DNA of 64,000 nt from Roseateles oligotrophus (GCF_025717515.1 NZ_JAJIRN010000007.1:248001-312000), one strand, 5' to 3'. Positions 25,664-34,972 are shown, counted from the stretch's first letter. The notes: generated by a model from the letters alone, not told the origin. Numbers and translations: made by a program.

Positions 25664-26587
25664 ATGTTTTTGCCAGCCGCTCCCACCGTTCAGCCTTCGC
25701 GTATCCGGCCCATGCTGCTGATGATCGCGCTTTCGGCTGCGGCCTTGCTCAGCGCCTGCGGCGGCGGTGGAGGTGGTGGCGGCAGTGAGGTCACGCCGCC
25801 ACCACCGCCCGCCGATGGCCCCGATTTGCTGCTGCTCGTGACGCCTGCCGGCAACCCGGTGCCGTCCGGCGTCGCGCAGACCATGGCCACGGTCAAGCTG
25901 AGCAATGTCGGCAAGGGTGCGGCGACCACGACCGACGTCAATATCAATGCCGATGCCATCTTGCAGGACCTCAAAGTGGTCAATTGCAAGTCGGACAACC
26001 CGGCCTCGGCCTGCCCGGCCACCGGCTCGCGCATGACGGTCAGCAATCTGCTACCAGGCGCCTCGCTCACCTTCGAGGTGACGGGCATGGTCAAACTCGG
26101 CACGAGCAGCACGGTTAATGTGGAGGCTTCGGCCAGCACGGGCAGTGGCACGCAGCTGTCCAGCAGCAAGATGTCGGTTGGTTTCAAGGCCTACAGCGTT
26201 GACGTCGGCGTGCAAGCCACCGGCCCGACCAGCGCTGTACCAGAGGGTAGCAGCTTTGACTATGTGGTGACGGTCAGCAACAAGGGGCCGGATATCGCCA
26301 AAGACACGAGCTTGGGGCTGGCCTTGTTGAGCAATCCTGTCCCGAATGCACCGACGCTGGGCAGCATCAGTTGCAGCGCGACGGGTGCCGCAGTTTGCCC
26401 GACCGAGCTGAAAATTGGTGTGATGACCCTGCCCAGCCTGCCCAAGGACGGCACGCTGGTGTTCACCTTGCCCTATCGTTTTGCGCCCGGTGTCACGGCC
26501 GGCCTGGTATTCAATGCCGGTGTGCGGGCCACAGGGGATGTCGATGCCAGCAATGACAGCGCCTTGATCCTTACGCCTTCAAACTAA
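25664..26587 (+). CDS. secreted lipoprotein with DUF11-like repeats
   Basis: 307 residues. The N terminus has a lipobox (LLSAC followed by G), so the protein is a lipoprotein. Right after the lipid cysteine comes a run of eight glycines, then PPPPPADG, which makes a flexible linker. Two weakly similar beta-sandwich domains follow; the second contains YVVTVSNKGPDIAKDTSLGL and ATGDVDASNDSA, the signature of DUF11/CARDB-like adhesion modules. Likely a cell-surface protein. It has its own 270-bp upstream region and a clear terminator, so it is probably monocistronic. Function unknown. Confidence 0.75.
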   Translation: MFLPAAPTVQPSRIRPMLLMIALSAAALLSACGGGGGGGGSEVTPPPPPADGPDLLLLVTPAGNPVPSGVAQTMATVKLSNVGKGAATTTDVNINADAILQDLKVVNCKSDNPASACPATGSRMTVSNLLPGASLTFEVTGMVKLGTSSTVNVEASASTGSGTQLSSSKMSVGFKAYSVDVGVQATGPTSAVPEGSSFDYVVTVSNKGPDIAKDTSLGLALLSNPVPNAPTLGSISCSATGAAVCPTELKIGVMTLPSLPKDGTLVFTLPYRFAPGVTAGLVFNAGVRATGDVDASNDSALILTPSN

Positions 26588-26603
26588 GACCCAAAGCACC
26601 AAG

Positions 26604-26632
26604 AGGGCAGACCGCAAGGCCTGCCCTTTTTT
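26604..26632 (+). terminator. rho-independent terminator after DUF11 lipoprotein
   Basis: Stem AGGGCAG / CTGCCCT (26604-26610 and 26621-26627), extendable by two or three pairs with one mismatch, loop containing GCAA, then a run of six T residues. It lies between convergent genes. Confidence 0.85.
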
Positions 26633-26653
26633 GCTTTGTGGGCGGGCGCTGCC

Positions 26654-29600
26654 TCACAGCTCCGCCACGCTCTTGATACGCTGCTGCGGCATCGCCATCA
26701 CCTGCTCGGTGAATGCTGCTGCCCGGCCGTGGAATAGATCCAGCAAGGCCTGCTGCTTGGCACGTACGGTCACGACGTTGGCATGTTTGACATGGCCGTA
26801 GCCGCGGATCTGCTCGGGCAGGCGGGCCAGTTGCACGGCCAGTTCCAGCTTGTCGGCGCTCAAGCCCGTCAGCAACTCATTGACGAGCTGCTCATAGTCG
26901 GCAATCAAGCGGCGCTCCATTCGGCGCTCATCGGTCTTGCCAAAAATATCCAGCGCGCCGCCGCGCAAACCCTTGAGCTTGGCCAGCAGCTTGAAGGCCT
27001 TGAAGGTCCAGCTGCCCAACTCGATTTTCTTGGCCCGGCCATCGGCGCCGGGCTTGGAAATCAAGGGCGGGGCGAGGTGGAAGGACAGCGATTCCCAGTT
27101 GTCGAACTGCGCCTTCATCGCCGCCTCAAACGTGCCGTCGGTATACAGACGCGCGACTTCGTATTCGTCCTTGATCGCCAGCAGCTTGGCGTAATAGCGC
27201 GCCACCGCTTTGCTCAAGCGCTCGGTCTTGCCGGCCTCGCCCAAGGCGGCCTCGGCTTGGCGGACCTTGCTCACCAGGGCCAGATAGCGCTGCGCATAGG
27301 CGCTGTCCTGGTAGGCCGTCAGGTGGCTGGCACGGCGAGCGAGCAGGCCGTCTTCACCGTCAAGCCGGTCGAAATTGACAACTTGAATGACTTGGCCCAA
27401 CTTGCCGGCCAGGCGGCGCAAGGCCTCCGGATTGGCGATCGCCAGACGACCCAACGCAAACGCGGTCTTGTTGCCTTCGACCGCCACGCCGTTCAGCTCC
27501 ATCGCGCGGATCAGCGACGCTTCGCTCAGCGGCACCAGGCCGCGCTGCCAGCAGGCCCCGAGCATGACGATATTGGCCGGCATGGTGTCGCCCATCAGCT
27601 CTTGAGCGATGGCTTGTGCATCGATCGTGCTCATCAGTTCTGCTTTGCCGCCGACCGCATGGCTCATCTTGGCCAGCAGCGACTCGCCTTGCAGGCTGGC
27701 GTCCGGGTTGCGCACAAAGGCTGCGGTCGGCAACTCATGCGTGTTGGCCAGAATCACCGTACGGCCAGGCTTGACGGTGCCCAAAGCATCGGGCGAGGCG
27801 CCGACCACCATATCGCAGGCCAGCAGGACATCGGCCTGTTGCGTATCGATGCGCACCTGATTCAGCAGGTCTTGCGTCGGCGCCACGCGGACAAAGCTCA
27901 AGACCGAGCCGCCTTTTTGCGCAAAACCCATGAAGTCCAGCACCGAGGCTTGCTTGTGCTCCAGATGCGCGGCCATGCTGATCAGCGCGCCGACGGTGAC
28001 GACGCCGGTGCCGCCGACGCCGGTCACGAGCAAGTCAAACGGACCGGTCCAGGCCCAAGGGGCGGGCGCGTTAATGGACGCGATTTCGCGCGCCAGATCG
28101 ACTGGCGTGAAGCCGGCACCGGCGCGCTTTTTCAGCTGCGCACCATGGACGGACACAAAGCTCGGGCAAAAGCCGTTGATGCAGGAAAAATCCTTGTTGC
28201 AGCTGCTCTGCTCGATCTGGCGCTTGCGGCCGAAGTCGGTTTCCACAGGCACGACAGACAGGCAGTTGGACGCCTGGCCGCAGTCACCGCAGCCCTCGCA
28301 AACCGCCTGGTTGATGAAGATGCGCTTGGGCGGATCGACCATTTCTTTCTTCTTCCTGCGGCGGCGCTTTTCGGCCGCGCAGGTTTGGTCGTAAATCAGA
28401 ATCGTCACGCCTTCAATCTCGCGCAGCTCGCGCTGCACCGCGTCGAGTTCGCTGCGGTCGTGAAAGGTCGTGCCGGCCGGGAACAGGCCGTGATGACCGT
28501 CGTACTTGCCAATCTCATCGGACACCACGACCAGGCGCTTGACGCCCTCGGCCTCGACTTGGCGAGCGATCTGCGGCACGCTGGTCTGACCGTCTACCGG
28601 CTGACCGCCGGTCATCGCGACGGCGTCGTTGTAGAGAATCTTGTAGGTGATATTGGTCTTGGCAGCGATCGCCTGGCGGATCGCCAGATAGCCGGAGTGG
28701 TAATAGGTGCCGTCGCCCAGATTTTGGAACACATGCTTTTCGGTCGTGAAGCGGCTGTGCGCCGCCCAGTCCACGCCCTCGGCGCCCATTTGAATCAGGC
28801 CCGAGGTGCCGCGCTCCATCCAGCTGGCCATGAAGTGGCAGCCGATGCCGGCCAAGGCGCGCGAGCCTTCGGGCAGCTTGGTCGAGGTGTTGTGCGGGCA
28901 GCCGGAGCAGAAATAAGGCTGGCGGCGCACGCCGTCGGCCGCATTGGACAAGAGGCAGGGGGTCATAAAGTCCACCACCAGATGACGGCGATCTAATGCC
29001 GGATTCAAGCGGGCCAGCCAATCGGCGACGGTGGCCATGATGCGCGAGGGCCGCAACTCGCCCAAGGCGCTCAGCACCGCCGCACCATGCTCGTCGGTCT
29101 TGCCGATCACATGCGGGCGCTGCGCGTCGGGCAGGTGGTAGAGCAGCTCCTTGATCTGGCGCTCGACGACGGGTGCTTTCTCCTCGATCACCAGCATATC
29201 GGTCAGGCCTTGGGCGAACTCGCTCATGCGGGTGGCCTCCAGCGGGAACACCAGGCCGACCTTGTAGACGCGCACACCGGCGGCGGCCAGCGCGTTCGGG
29301 TCCAGGTCCAGACGGCGCAAGACCTCCATGAAGTCGTAATGCGCTTTGCCGACGGTGACGATGCCTAGCGTGGCGGCGGGGCTGCTGACGATGTGCTTGT
29401 CGATGCTGTTGAGCTTGGCAAAGGCCTTGACGGCGTTCAGCTTGTGCTCAAGCCTTGTCTCCAGCTCCAGCGAGGGCAGATCGACCGCGCGGATATGCAG
29501 GTCTACCGGCGGCACATGGTCTACCGGCAGCTCGAAGTCCAGCGGCACGCCGTCCAGATCGACCGTCATGCCGCTTTCCACCACTTCCGAGATCGCCTTG

Positions 29601-30232
29601 AAGCCGACCCAGGTCGAGGAGAAGCGGCTCAGCGCCCAGCCGTAAAGCCCGAACTCCAGATATTCGGCCACATTGCCCGGGTGGACGATGGGCATATGCC
29701 AGGCTTGCAGCGCCAGGTCGCTCTGGTGCGGGGTGCTGGACGACACACAACCATGGTCATCGCCGCAGACCACCAGCACGCCGCCTAACTTCGAGGTGCC
29801 GTAGACATTGCCATGCTTGAGCGCGTCGCCGCTGCGGTCCACGCCGGGGCCCTTGCCGTACCACATCGCGAACACGCCGTCCGCCGTGCGCTTGGGGTCC
29901 AAAGCGACGCGCTGCACGCCCAGGCAAGCGGTGGCGGCGAGGTCTTCGTTGATGGCGGGCAGGAAGTTGACTCGTGAACCGTCGAGGAACTTCTTGGCCT
30001 TCCAGAGCTGCTGGTCGACCATGCCCAGCGGGCTGCCCCGGTAGCCGGAGACGAAGCCAGCGGTGTGCAGGCCTTTGCTCTCGTCCTGTGCTTTTTGCGC
30101 CAGCAGCAGGCGCACCAGCGCTTGGGTGCCGGTCAGAAAAACGGCGCCGCTGCTGGCGGCGAGGTTGTCCGAAAGCTTGTAATCGCGCAAGGTTGGCGAT
30201 CCATCTTGGGTGGTGCTTGTGATCTCAGACAT
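26654..30232 (-). CDS. indolepyruvate-type 2-oxoacid:ferredoxin oxidoreductase, fused subunits
   Basis: A 1192-residue fused enzyme that decarboxylates aryl or branched 2-oxoacids to acyl-CoA using TPP and iron-sulfur clusters. The N-terminal part is the pyruvate-oxidoreductase fold (TGTQALVRLLLAQ, SGYRGSPLGMVDQ). The TPP site shows GIGCHFMASW and GDGTYYHSG...NDAVAMTGGQP. A ferredoxin-like cysteine group follows (CEGCGDCGQASNC, then CNKDFSCINGFCP). The gamma-like domain begins VTGVGGTGVVTVGAL. Start 30232 has AGGA seven bases upstream; an earlier in-frame start lacks this. The divergent Lrp regulator suggests control by an amino acid. Confidence 0.92.
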   Translation of the reverse strand: MSEITSTTQDGSPTLRDYKLSDNLAASSGAVFLTGTQALVRLLLAQKAQDESKGLHTAGFVSGYRGSPLGMVDQQLWKAKKFLDGSRVNFLPAINEDLAATACLGVQRVALDPKRTADGVFAMWYGKGPGVDRSGDALKHGNVYGTSKLGGVLVVCGDDHGCVSSSTPHQSDLALQAWHMPIVHPGNVAEYLEFGLYGWALSRFSSTWVGFKAISEVVESGMTVDLDGVPLDFELPVDHVPPVDLHIRAVDLPSLELETRLEHKLNAVKAFAKLNSIDKHIVSSPAATLGIVTVGKAHYDFMEVLRRLDLDPNALAAAGVRVYKVGLVFPLEATRMSEFAQGLTDMLVIEEKAPVVERQIKELLYHLPDAQRPHVIGKTDEHGAAVLSALGELRPSRIMATVADWLARLNPALDRRHLVVDFMTPCLLSNAADGVRRQPYFCSGCPHNTSTKLPEGSRALAGIGCHFMASWMERGTSGLIQMGAEGVDWAAHSRFTTEKHVFQNLGDGTYYHSGYLAIRQAIAAKTNITYKILYNDAVAMTGGQPVDGQTSVPQIARQVEAEGVKRLVVVSDEIGKYDGHHGLFPAGTTFHDRSELDAVQRELREIEGVTILIYDQTCAAEKRRRRKKKEMVDPPKRIFINQAVCEGCGDCGQASNCLSVVPVETDFGRKRQIEQSSCNKDFSCINGFCPSFVSVHGAQLKKRAGAGFTPVDLAREIASINAPAPWAWTGPFDLLVTGVGGTGVVTVGALISMAAHLEHKQASVLDFMGFAQKGGSVLSFVRVAPTQDLLNQVRIDTQQADVLLACDMVVGASPDALGTVKPGRTVILANTHELPTAAFVRNPDASLQGESLLAKMSHAVGGKAELMSTIDAQAIAQELMGDTMPANIVMLGACWQRGLVPLSEASLIRAMELNGVAVEGNKTAFALGRLAIANPEALRRLAGKLGQVIQVVNFDRLDGEDGLLARRASHLTAYQDSAYAQRYLALVSKVRQAEAALGEAGKTERLSKAVARYYAKLLAIKDEYEVARLYTDGTFEAAMKAQFDNWESLSFHLAPPLISKPGADGRAKKIELGSWTFKAFKLLAKLKGLRGGALDIFGKTDERRMERRLIADYEQLVNELLTGLSADKLELAVQLARLPEQIRGYGHVKHANVVTVRAKQQALLDLFHGRAAAFTEQVMAMPQQRIKSVAEL

Positions 30233-30293
30233 GGGCAATCCTGGCGGCAATGGGCTGGCGAGATTTTTCATCAAGAGCACAAGTGTTTGTTGC

Positions 30294-30325
30294 TCTCATT
30301 GCTGCTGTCAAGCCTGTAAATGAGA
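30294..30325. promoter_or_regulatory. inverted repeat in the oxidoreductase/Lrp intergenic region
   Basis: TCTCATT at 30294-30300 and its complement AATGAGA at 30319-30325, centred between the divergent oxidoreductase and Lrp genes. It fits the size of a weak Lrp-type or promoter-overlapping site. Pattern only. Confidence 0.3.
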
Positions 30326-30349
30326 GAATTCGACTCAAAGGAGCGGCAA

Positions 30350-30823
30350 ATGGAGAGTGAACGTTTCGATAGGGCGAGCCGGGAGATTCTTGCGGCTTTG
30401 CAGGACGACTGCCGGCAAAGCACGCAGGCGCTGGCCGACAAGGTCGGCTTGTCGGCCACGCCCGTCTGGCGGCGCATCAAGGAGCTGGAAGACAGCGGCG
30501 TGATCCGCCGCCATGTGGCGCTGGTGGACCGCGAAAAGCTGGGGCTGAATATCTGCGTGCTCGCTAACGTCAGCCTGGTGCGGCATAGCGAAGGGGCGGT
30601 CGAGCAGTTCGAGCGCTTGGTGCTGGCCAGCCGCGAGATCATCGAATGCCACGGCATCACCGGCGAGGCCGATTACGTGATCAAGGTCGTGGTGCCCGAT
30701 ATGAAAGCCTATGACCTGTTCCTGCAGGGCCAGATCTTCAAGGTGCCGGGCGTGGCCAGCGTGCGCAGCAATGTGGTGCTGCGCGAGGTCAAATACGAGA
30801 CGGCGCTGCCGGTGAACGGCTAA
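30350..30823 (+). CDS. Lrp/AsnC-family regulator
   Basis: 157 residues from this start. The N-terminal helix-turn-helix reads DRASREILAALQDDCRQSTQALADKVGLSATPVWRRIKELEDSGVI, and the C-terminal RAM/ACT-like domain contains ECHGITGEADYVIKVVVPDMKAYDLFL. The ATG at 30350 is chosen because AAGGAG lies six bases upstream; an in-frame ATG at 30320 lacks a ribosome site. It is divergent from the oxidoreductase gene and overlaps the convergent GlxA-type gene by 4 bp. It most likely regulates the oxidoreductase in response to an aromatic or branched-chain amino acid. Confidence 0.9.
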   Translation: MESERFDRASREILAALQDDCRQSTQALADKVGLSATPVWRRIKELEDSGVIRRHVALVDREKLGLNICVLANVSLVRHSEGAVEQFERLVLASREIIECHGITGEADYVIKVVVPDMKAYDLFLQGQIFKVPGVASVRSNVVLREVKYETALPVNG

Positions 30824-31797
30824 AGTGTTCGGCGCCGGTACTTGGCCGGCGTCTCGCCGACGCGCAGGCTGAACAGGCGCGCGAAGCTGGCTGCATCGCT
30901 GTAGCCAACCGCTTCAATGATGCGGGCAAGGGACAAGTCGCTGCCGCTCAGCAACTGCTTGGCCTTGACCACGCGCGCGTCTTGCAGCAGCGTCAGCGGG
31001 GACTTGCCGGTCTCGGCCTTGACCCGGCGCATCAGGGTGCGGCCGCTGATGTGAAAGGCCTGGGCGACCCGCTCCAGATCGTAGGTCTCGGCCAGGCGGG
31101 CTTCGAACCATTGCTGCAAGCCCTGCGAGAACGTGGGCAACTGCGGCGCCAGCAGGCCATGGTCGACATAAGGCGACTGGCTCGCTCGTTGCGCCGGCAG
31201 CAGCGCGGCGCGGGCGGTGGCGGAGGCGACCGCCGCGCCCAGATGGCGCTTGATCAGGTGAAGGCTCAAATCGAAGGCCGAGCTGACCGCTGCCGTCGTC
31301 GTGACCGCGCCGTCTTCGAGCAAGATCGCGTCGGCATTGACTTGCGCCGCCGGATAGCGGGCGGCCAGGTCGGCCGCGAACAGCCAGGCGGTGGTCACGC
31401 GCCGGCCGTTCAAAAGACCCGCCTCACCGAGCAAAAACGCCCCCACGCAGACCGAGGCCACCGGCGTGCCGACGGCAAAGGTTTTGCGGATGAAGGCCAA
31501 CTCCCGGCCCAAGGGCGCCAGCTTGGCCGACCAGTCTTGCTGGCGGCGGGTTTCCATCCCCGGCACGATCAGCAAGTCGACGCGGCCTTGCAGGCGCGGC
31601 GCCTGCAGCGCCAAACCGCCGGCGACCTTGACCGAGCGGCCCGCCAGCGCGATCACCTGCAGCTCGAAGCGCAAGCGCCTCGTCTGCCCCAGACTTGCGT
31701 CGATATCGGCGGCAATGCCCAGCACATCGCTGATGGCGAACACCTGAGCGGCCATGCAGCCCGGATAGGCCAGGATGGCGATGCGAAAAGTCTTCAT
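30820..31797 (-). CDS. GlxA-family AraC-type regulator
   Basis: 325 residues. The N-terminal domain is DJ-1/PfpI-like with the nucleophile-elbow cysteine in VASVCVGAFLLGEAGLL. The C-terminal domain is an AraC helix-turn-helix pair (VAQAFHISGRTLMRRVKAETGKSPLTLLQDARVVKAKQLL, then IIEAVGYSDAASFARLF). Related proteins such as GbdR and CdhR control quaternary-amine and arginine catabolism, but the target here cannot be told. It is divergent from the metallo-hydrolase gene 125 bp away, a possible target. Confidence 0.88.
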   Translation of the reverse strand: MKTFRIAILAYPGCMAAQVFAISDVLGIAADIDASLGQTRRLRFELQVIALAGRSVKVAGGLALQAPRLQGRVDLLIVPGMETRRQQDWSAKLAPLGRELAFIRKTFAVGTPVASVCVGAFLLGEAGLLNGRRVTTAWLFAADLAARYPAAQVNADAILLEDGAVTTTAAVSSAFDLSLHLIKRHLGAAVASATARAALLPAQRASQSPYVDHGLLAPQLPTFSQGLQQWFEARLAETYDLERVAQAFHISGRTLMRRVKAETGKSPLTLLQDARVVKAKQLLSGSDLSLARIIEAVGYSDAASFARLFSLRVGETPAKYRRRTL

Positions 31798-31921
31798 GCT
31801 TGCCCCGTCTTGCGCTAGCCAGCGGATTTGGCGATATCGGCAATTTAACAGTCAATATCGACATCGCGGCCGCAAAGGAGATTGGCGACAATTTGCTCGC
31901 CCGCAGCCAGAAAGCCCCGCC

Positions 31922-32698
31922 ATGAGCACAAGTCAAATCGTTCGAATTTCCGTCCTGCCCTTCGGCCTGATCAATTGCCATCTGATCATCGGCGAGCAGG
32001 GTTGCGTGTTGGTCGACACCGGCCTGCCGGGTTCCGAAGCCAAGATAGCGCGCGTGTTGAAAAAGCATGGCCGCAGTTTCAAGGACATCAAGCTGATCGT
32101 CATCACCCATGCCCATGTCGACCATGCCGGCAGCGCCGCCAGGCTGCGCGAGTTGTCGGGTGCGCCCATCCTCGCTCATGCCGGCGATCTCGATTACTAC
32201 GAGCAGCGTAAGCAGATGACCTTCTGCGAGACCGGTTGGTTTGGCCGTCTATTCATGCGCACCGGCCTGATTCTGCAGCCCTACCAGGCCTTCACGCCGG
32301 ACATCTTGCTGCAAGACGGCAGCAGCGTCGATTTGAGCGCTTATGGCGTCAACGGCGTGGCGCGGCACACGCCCGGCCACACCGCCGGATCGGTTTCTCT
32401 GCAACTGGCGAGCGGTGACGCCCTAGTCGGCGACCTGATTGCTTCGGGCATCTTGCTGGGCGGGCTGCTGCGCACCGAGCACGCGATCCGGCCGCCGTTC
32501 GAGGATGATCCGCAGACCGTTGCCGTCGAGCTGCAGGGTTTGGTGGACGGCGGCATGCAGCGCTTTTACATGGGCCATGGCGGCCCGCTGATAGCCGCCG
32601 AGGTGAGGCGGCATGCGGTTTCGCTGCGCGGACTCAAGCCTGGCCGCCGCTATGGCCTGCGCCCCACTTGCGCCTGCCCGGATGCGCATGGTGGCTGA
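31922..32698 (+). CDS. metallo-beta-lactamase-fold hydrolase
   Basis: 258 residues. The metal site is HAHVDH at H63, H65, D67 and H68, followed by HTPGHTAGS, VGDLIASG with the bridging Asp, and YMGHGGP for the last His. Typical of glyoxalase-II-like or lactonase-type hydrolases. The C terminus ends with CACPDAHGG, whose two cysteines and His are unusual but of no clear meaning. No signal peptide. The substrate is unknown. An Lrp-family gene follows 33 bp downstream. Confidence 0.85.
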   Translation: MSTSQIVRISVLPFGLINCHLIIGEQGCVLVDTGLPGSEAKIARVLKKHGRSFKDIKLIVITHAHVDHAGSAARLRELSGAPILAHAGDLDYYEQRKQMTFCETGWFGRLFMRTGLILQPYQAFTPDILLQDGSSVDLSAYGVNGVARHTPGHTAGSVSLQLASGDALVGDLIASGILLGGLLRTEHAIRPPFEDDPQTVAVELQGLVDGGMQRFYMGHGGPLIAAEVRRHAVSLRGLKPGRRYGLRPTCACPDAHGG

Positions 32699-32731
32699 GC
32701 GATCGGCAGCCGATCGCCGATACTTGAGCCC

Positions 32732-33220
32732 ATGGCCGAACTGGATAAATTTGACCGCCGTATCCTCGCCTTGCTGCAGATGGACGCGCGCATCAGCTCG
32801 GAGCTGATTGCCGCCGAGGTCGGGCTGTCGGCGACCGCCGTGCAGCGCCGCATCAAGAAGCTGCGCGAAGACGGGGTGATCCTGGCGCAGGTGGTGGTGC
32901 TGGAGCCGCGCGCCCTCGGGCGCGGCGTGACGGCGCTGGTCGAAGTGACCTTGGCCGAGGCCAGCCGCGAGGCGGTGATCGACGGTTTCAAGCGCCGCAT
33001 GGCCGAGCAGGCCGAGGTGCAGCAATGCTATTACGTGGCCGGCGAGAGCGACTTCGTGCTGATCGTGACGGCCGTCGATATGGCCGATTACGAGTTGTTG
33101 ACGCGGCGCCTGTTTTTCGACGACAGCAATATCAAGAAGTTCCGCTCGACCTTTGTGCTGGAGGCGAGCAAACGCAGCCTCAGTCTGCCGGTCGATCCAA
33201 TCGACATCGATAGGCGATGA
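32732..33220 (+). CDS. Lrp/AsnC-family regulator
   Basis: 162 residues. Helix-turn-helix: DKFDRRILALLQMDARISSELIAAEVGLSATAVQRRIKKLREDGVI. Ligand domain: CYYVAGESDFVLIVTAVDMADYELLTRRLFFDDSNIKKFRSTFVLEASKRSLSLPV. A second Lrp in this window, clearly different from the one by the oxidoreductase. Its 3' end overlaps the convergent acetyltransferase gene by 41 bp. The target is unknown. Confidence 0.9.
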   Translation: MAELDKFDRRILALLQMDARISSELIAAEVGLSATAVQRRIKKLREDGVILAQVVVLEPRALGRGVTALVEVTLAEASREAVIDGFKRRMAEQAEVQQCYYVAGESDFVLIVTAVDMADYELLTRRLFFDDSNIKKFRSTFVLEASKRSLSLPVDPIDIDRR

Positions 33221-33707
33221 GGGGCGAGTCGCCGCGCTGCAAGGCTGCGGACGCGGCCGGATCCAGGCGCTCAAAACCGCATTTCTGTAATACCCGAGCC
33301 GAGGCCGGATTGGCCGGGCTGACCACGGCGTCTAGGCGCTGCAACCCCAATTGCCGCTGCGCCAAGGCCTTCATTTGACGGACCGCAGCGGTCGCCAGAC
33401 CGGCGCCGACCCGGTCTTGGTCAAGCCGGTAGCCCAGTTCGGCCACACCGGTTTGCAGGTCCATGTCCTTCAAATTGATCCGCCCAATGATCAACCCGGT
33501 CTCGTCCAACAGCAGGCCGGGGAAGCCGCGCCCTTGGGCATGAGCCGCCAGCAGTTCGGCGATATGTTGCAGGACGCCGGCTTGGCTGTAGAAGGCCTCA
33601 CCGCGCGGCGCAACATGCTGCTCGAACCAGCCACGGTTGCGGGTTTCAAAGTCCAGCAGCGCCGGGCAATCGGCCAGCGTCAGCAGGCGTATCGTGATTG
33701 TTTTCAT
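33180..33707 (-). CDS. GNAT-family N-acetyltransferase
   Basis: 175 residues, acetyl-CoA-binding fold of the RimJ/RimL-like type: IRLLTLADCPALLDFETRNRGWFEQHVAPR at the N terminus, then ELGYRLDQDRVGAGLATAAVRQMKALA (acetyl-CoA loop) and NPASARVLQKCGFERL. The start at 33707 shares an ATGA overlap with the stop of the MFS gene upstream, implying translational coupling. Small-molecule or ribosomal-protein acetylation are both possible; resistance-type coupling with an efflux pump is plausible. Confidence 0.85.
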   Translation of the reverse strand: MKTITIRLLTLADCPALLDFETRNRGWFEQHVAPRGEAFYSQAGVLQHIAELLAAHAQGRGFPGLLLDETGLIIGRINLKDMDLQTGVAELGYRLDQDRVGAGLATAAVRQMKALAQRQLGLQRLDAVVSPANPASARVLQKCGFERLDPAASAALQRGDSPLIAYRCRLDRPAD

Positions 33708-34972
33708 GGTGATGTTTTCAATTGAAATTGGCCGAAAAAATTTCGAGCTGTTCTGTCCGCCGATGCGCTTACCGCAGCCGCGCAGAGCAGCAATAAGGTG
33801 CTGGCGGCGAGCCAGGCCGGAGTGACACCCCAACGGTCCGCTGCCAAGCCCCAGGCCAAGCTCCCCAGCGTTTGGCCTGCAGCCAATATCAGCATGTAGC
33901 TGCCCAAGCCGCTGGCCCGTGCATCGGGATGCAAGCGCGCCTGAAGCAGGCTGTTCAAGGTGGTGATCAAGGTGGCCATTGCCATGCCGCCCAAGGCGAT
34001 GAGGAGGTGGGCGCCCAGCGCCGATACATGCGGCAGCAGCGTCAGCAGGCCCGCAAAACCGGCAAGTGCTGCGCTCAGCAGGCGAGCAGGGCCAAACCGG
34101 GCACGCAGCGGCGGCAATATGAAGGCCGACAAGACGGCTCCCAGACCCAGCATCGCCAACAGGCCTGCAAATACAGTGGCGTCCAGGCGCAGATGCTTGC
34201 TTGCATAGGCTGGCAACAGCGCGACCAAGCCGATCGTGCCAAAAAAGATGCAGCCGACCAGACCCAGTAGTCGTTTGAACCCGGACTGCAATGGCGCAGC
34301 TTGGCCGCCGGCGCGCCAAGTTCGTGCACGCCTTGCGGCTTTCGAGGCCGGCTCGCCAAGCGTGCCGGTCCGGCTCCAGCGTCGATACAGCGTCAGCAGT
34401 CCCAAGAAGGACAAGGCATTGACGGCCAGTACCGCCGAGGCGCCCAAGCCATGGAGCAGCGCAGCGCCCAGCGCCGGCCCTAGCAAGGCGGCCGAATTGA
34501 AGCTCATATTGTTCAGCGAAGCGGCGGCCGGCAATTGCTCGGCGGGCAACAAGCTGGCCACGCTGGTTTGCCAGGCCGGCCATAGCAAGGCCGCGCCACT
34601 GCCCATCAAGAAAGTCAGCAGCAAGACCGTGGTCTCGCCGGGCTTGCCTTGCAATGCCGCGAGTGCCACGGCCGCAGCGCTCAGGGCCATGACCGTATTG
34701 ATCCAGAACTGCAATCGGGCCCGCTCAATGCGCTCGGCCAAAGACCCGGCCAGCAAGGCAAAGATCAACATCGGTGCGCTGCCGGCGGTTTGCAGCAAGG
34801 CTGCGCTAAGCGGAGTTTTGGACTTGGCCATGATCAAGCAAAGCAGGGCGTAGCTTTGCATCGCGTTGCCCAGGTTGGAGGCGAAGTTGGCCAGGCACAA
34901 TTGACGAAATTCGGGGTGCCGCAGCGGTGACAGCATGCCGATCGGTGCAGGATGAGGATGGCTTGTTTGCAT
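33704..34972 (-). CDS. MFS efflux transporter (EntS-like)
   Basis: 422 residues with about 12 membrane segments. The start SPLRHPEFRQLCLANFASNLGNAMQSYAL is typical of MFS_3/EntS-like exporters, which pump siderophores or drugs. The loop between helices 6 and 7 is long and basic (GEPASKAARRARTWRAGGQAAPLQSGFKRLL). The stop overlaps the GNAT gene start by 4 bp, so the pair is translated together. Substrate unknown. Confidence 0.87.
   Translation of the reverse strand: MQTSHPHPAPIGMLSPLRHPEFRQLCLANFASNLGNAMQSYALLCLIMAKSKTPLSAALLQTAGSAPMLIFALLAGSLAERIERARLQFWINTVMALSAAAVALAALQGKPGETTVLLLTFLMGSGAALLWPAWQTSVASLLPAEQLPAAASLNNMSFNSAALLGPALGAALLHGLGASAVLAVNALSFLGLLTLYRRWSRTGTLGEPASKAARRARTWRAGGQAAPLQSGFKRLLGLVGCIFFGTIGLVALLPAYASKHLRLDATVFAGLLAMLGLGAVLSAFILPPLRARFGPARLLSAALAGFAGLLTLLPHVSALGAHLLIALGGMAMATLITTLNSLLQARLHPDARASGLGSYMLILAAGQTLGSLAWGLAADRWGVTPAWLAASTLLLLCAAAVSASADRTARNFFGQFQLKTSP

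Noticed and set aside
26783-28996. 737-codon plus-strand frame opposite the oxidoreductase
   Set aside because: Shadow frame; the TPP and cysteine motifs are all on the minus strand.
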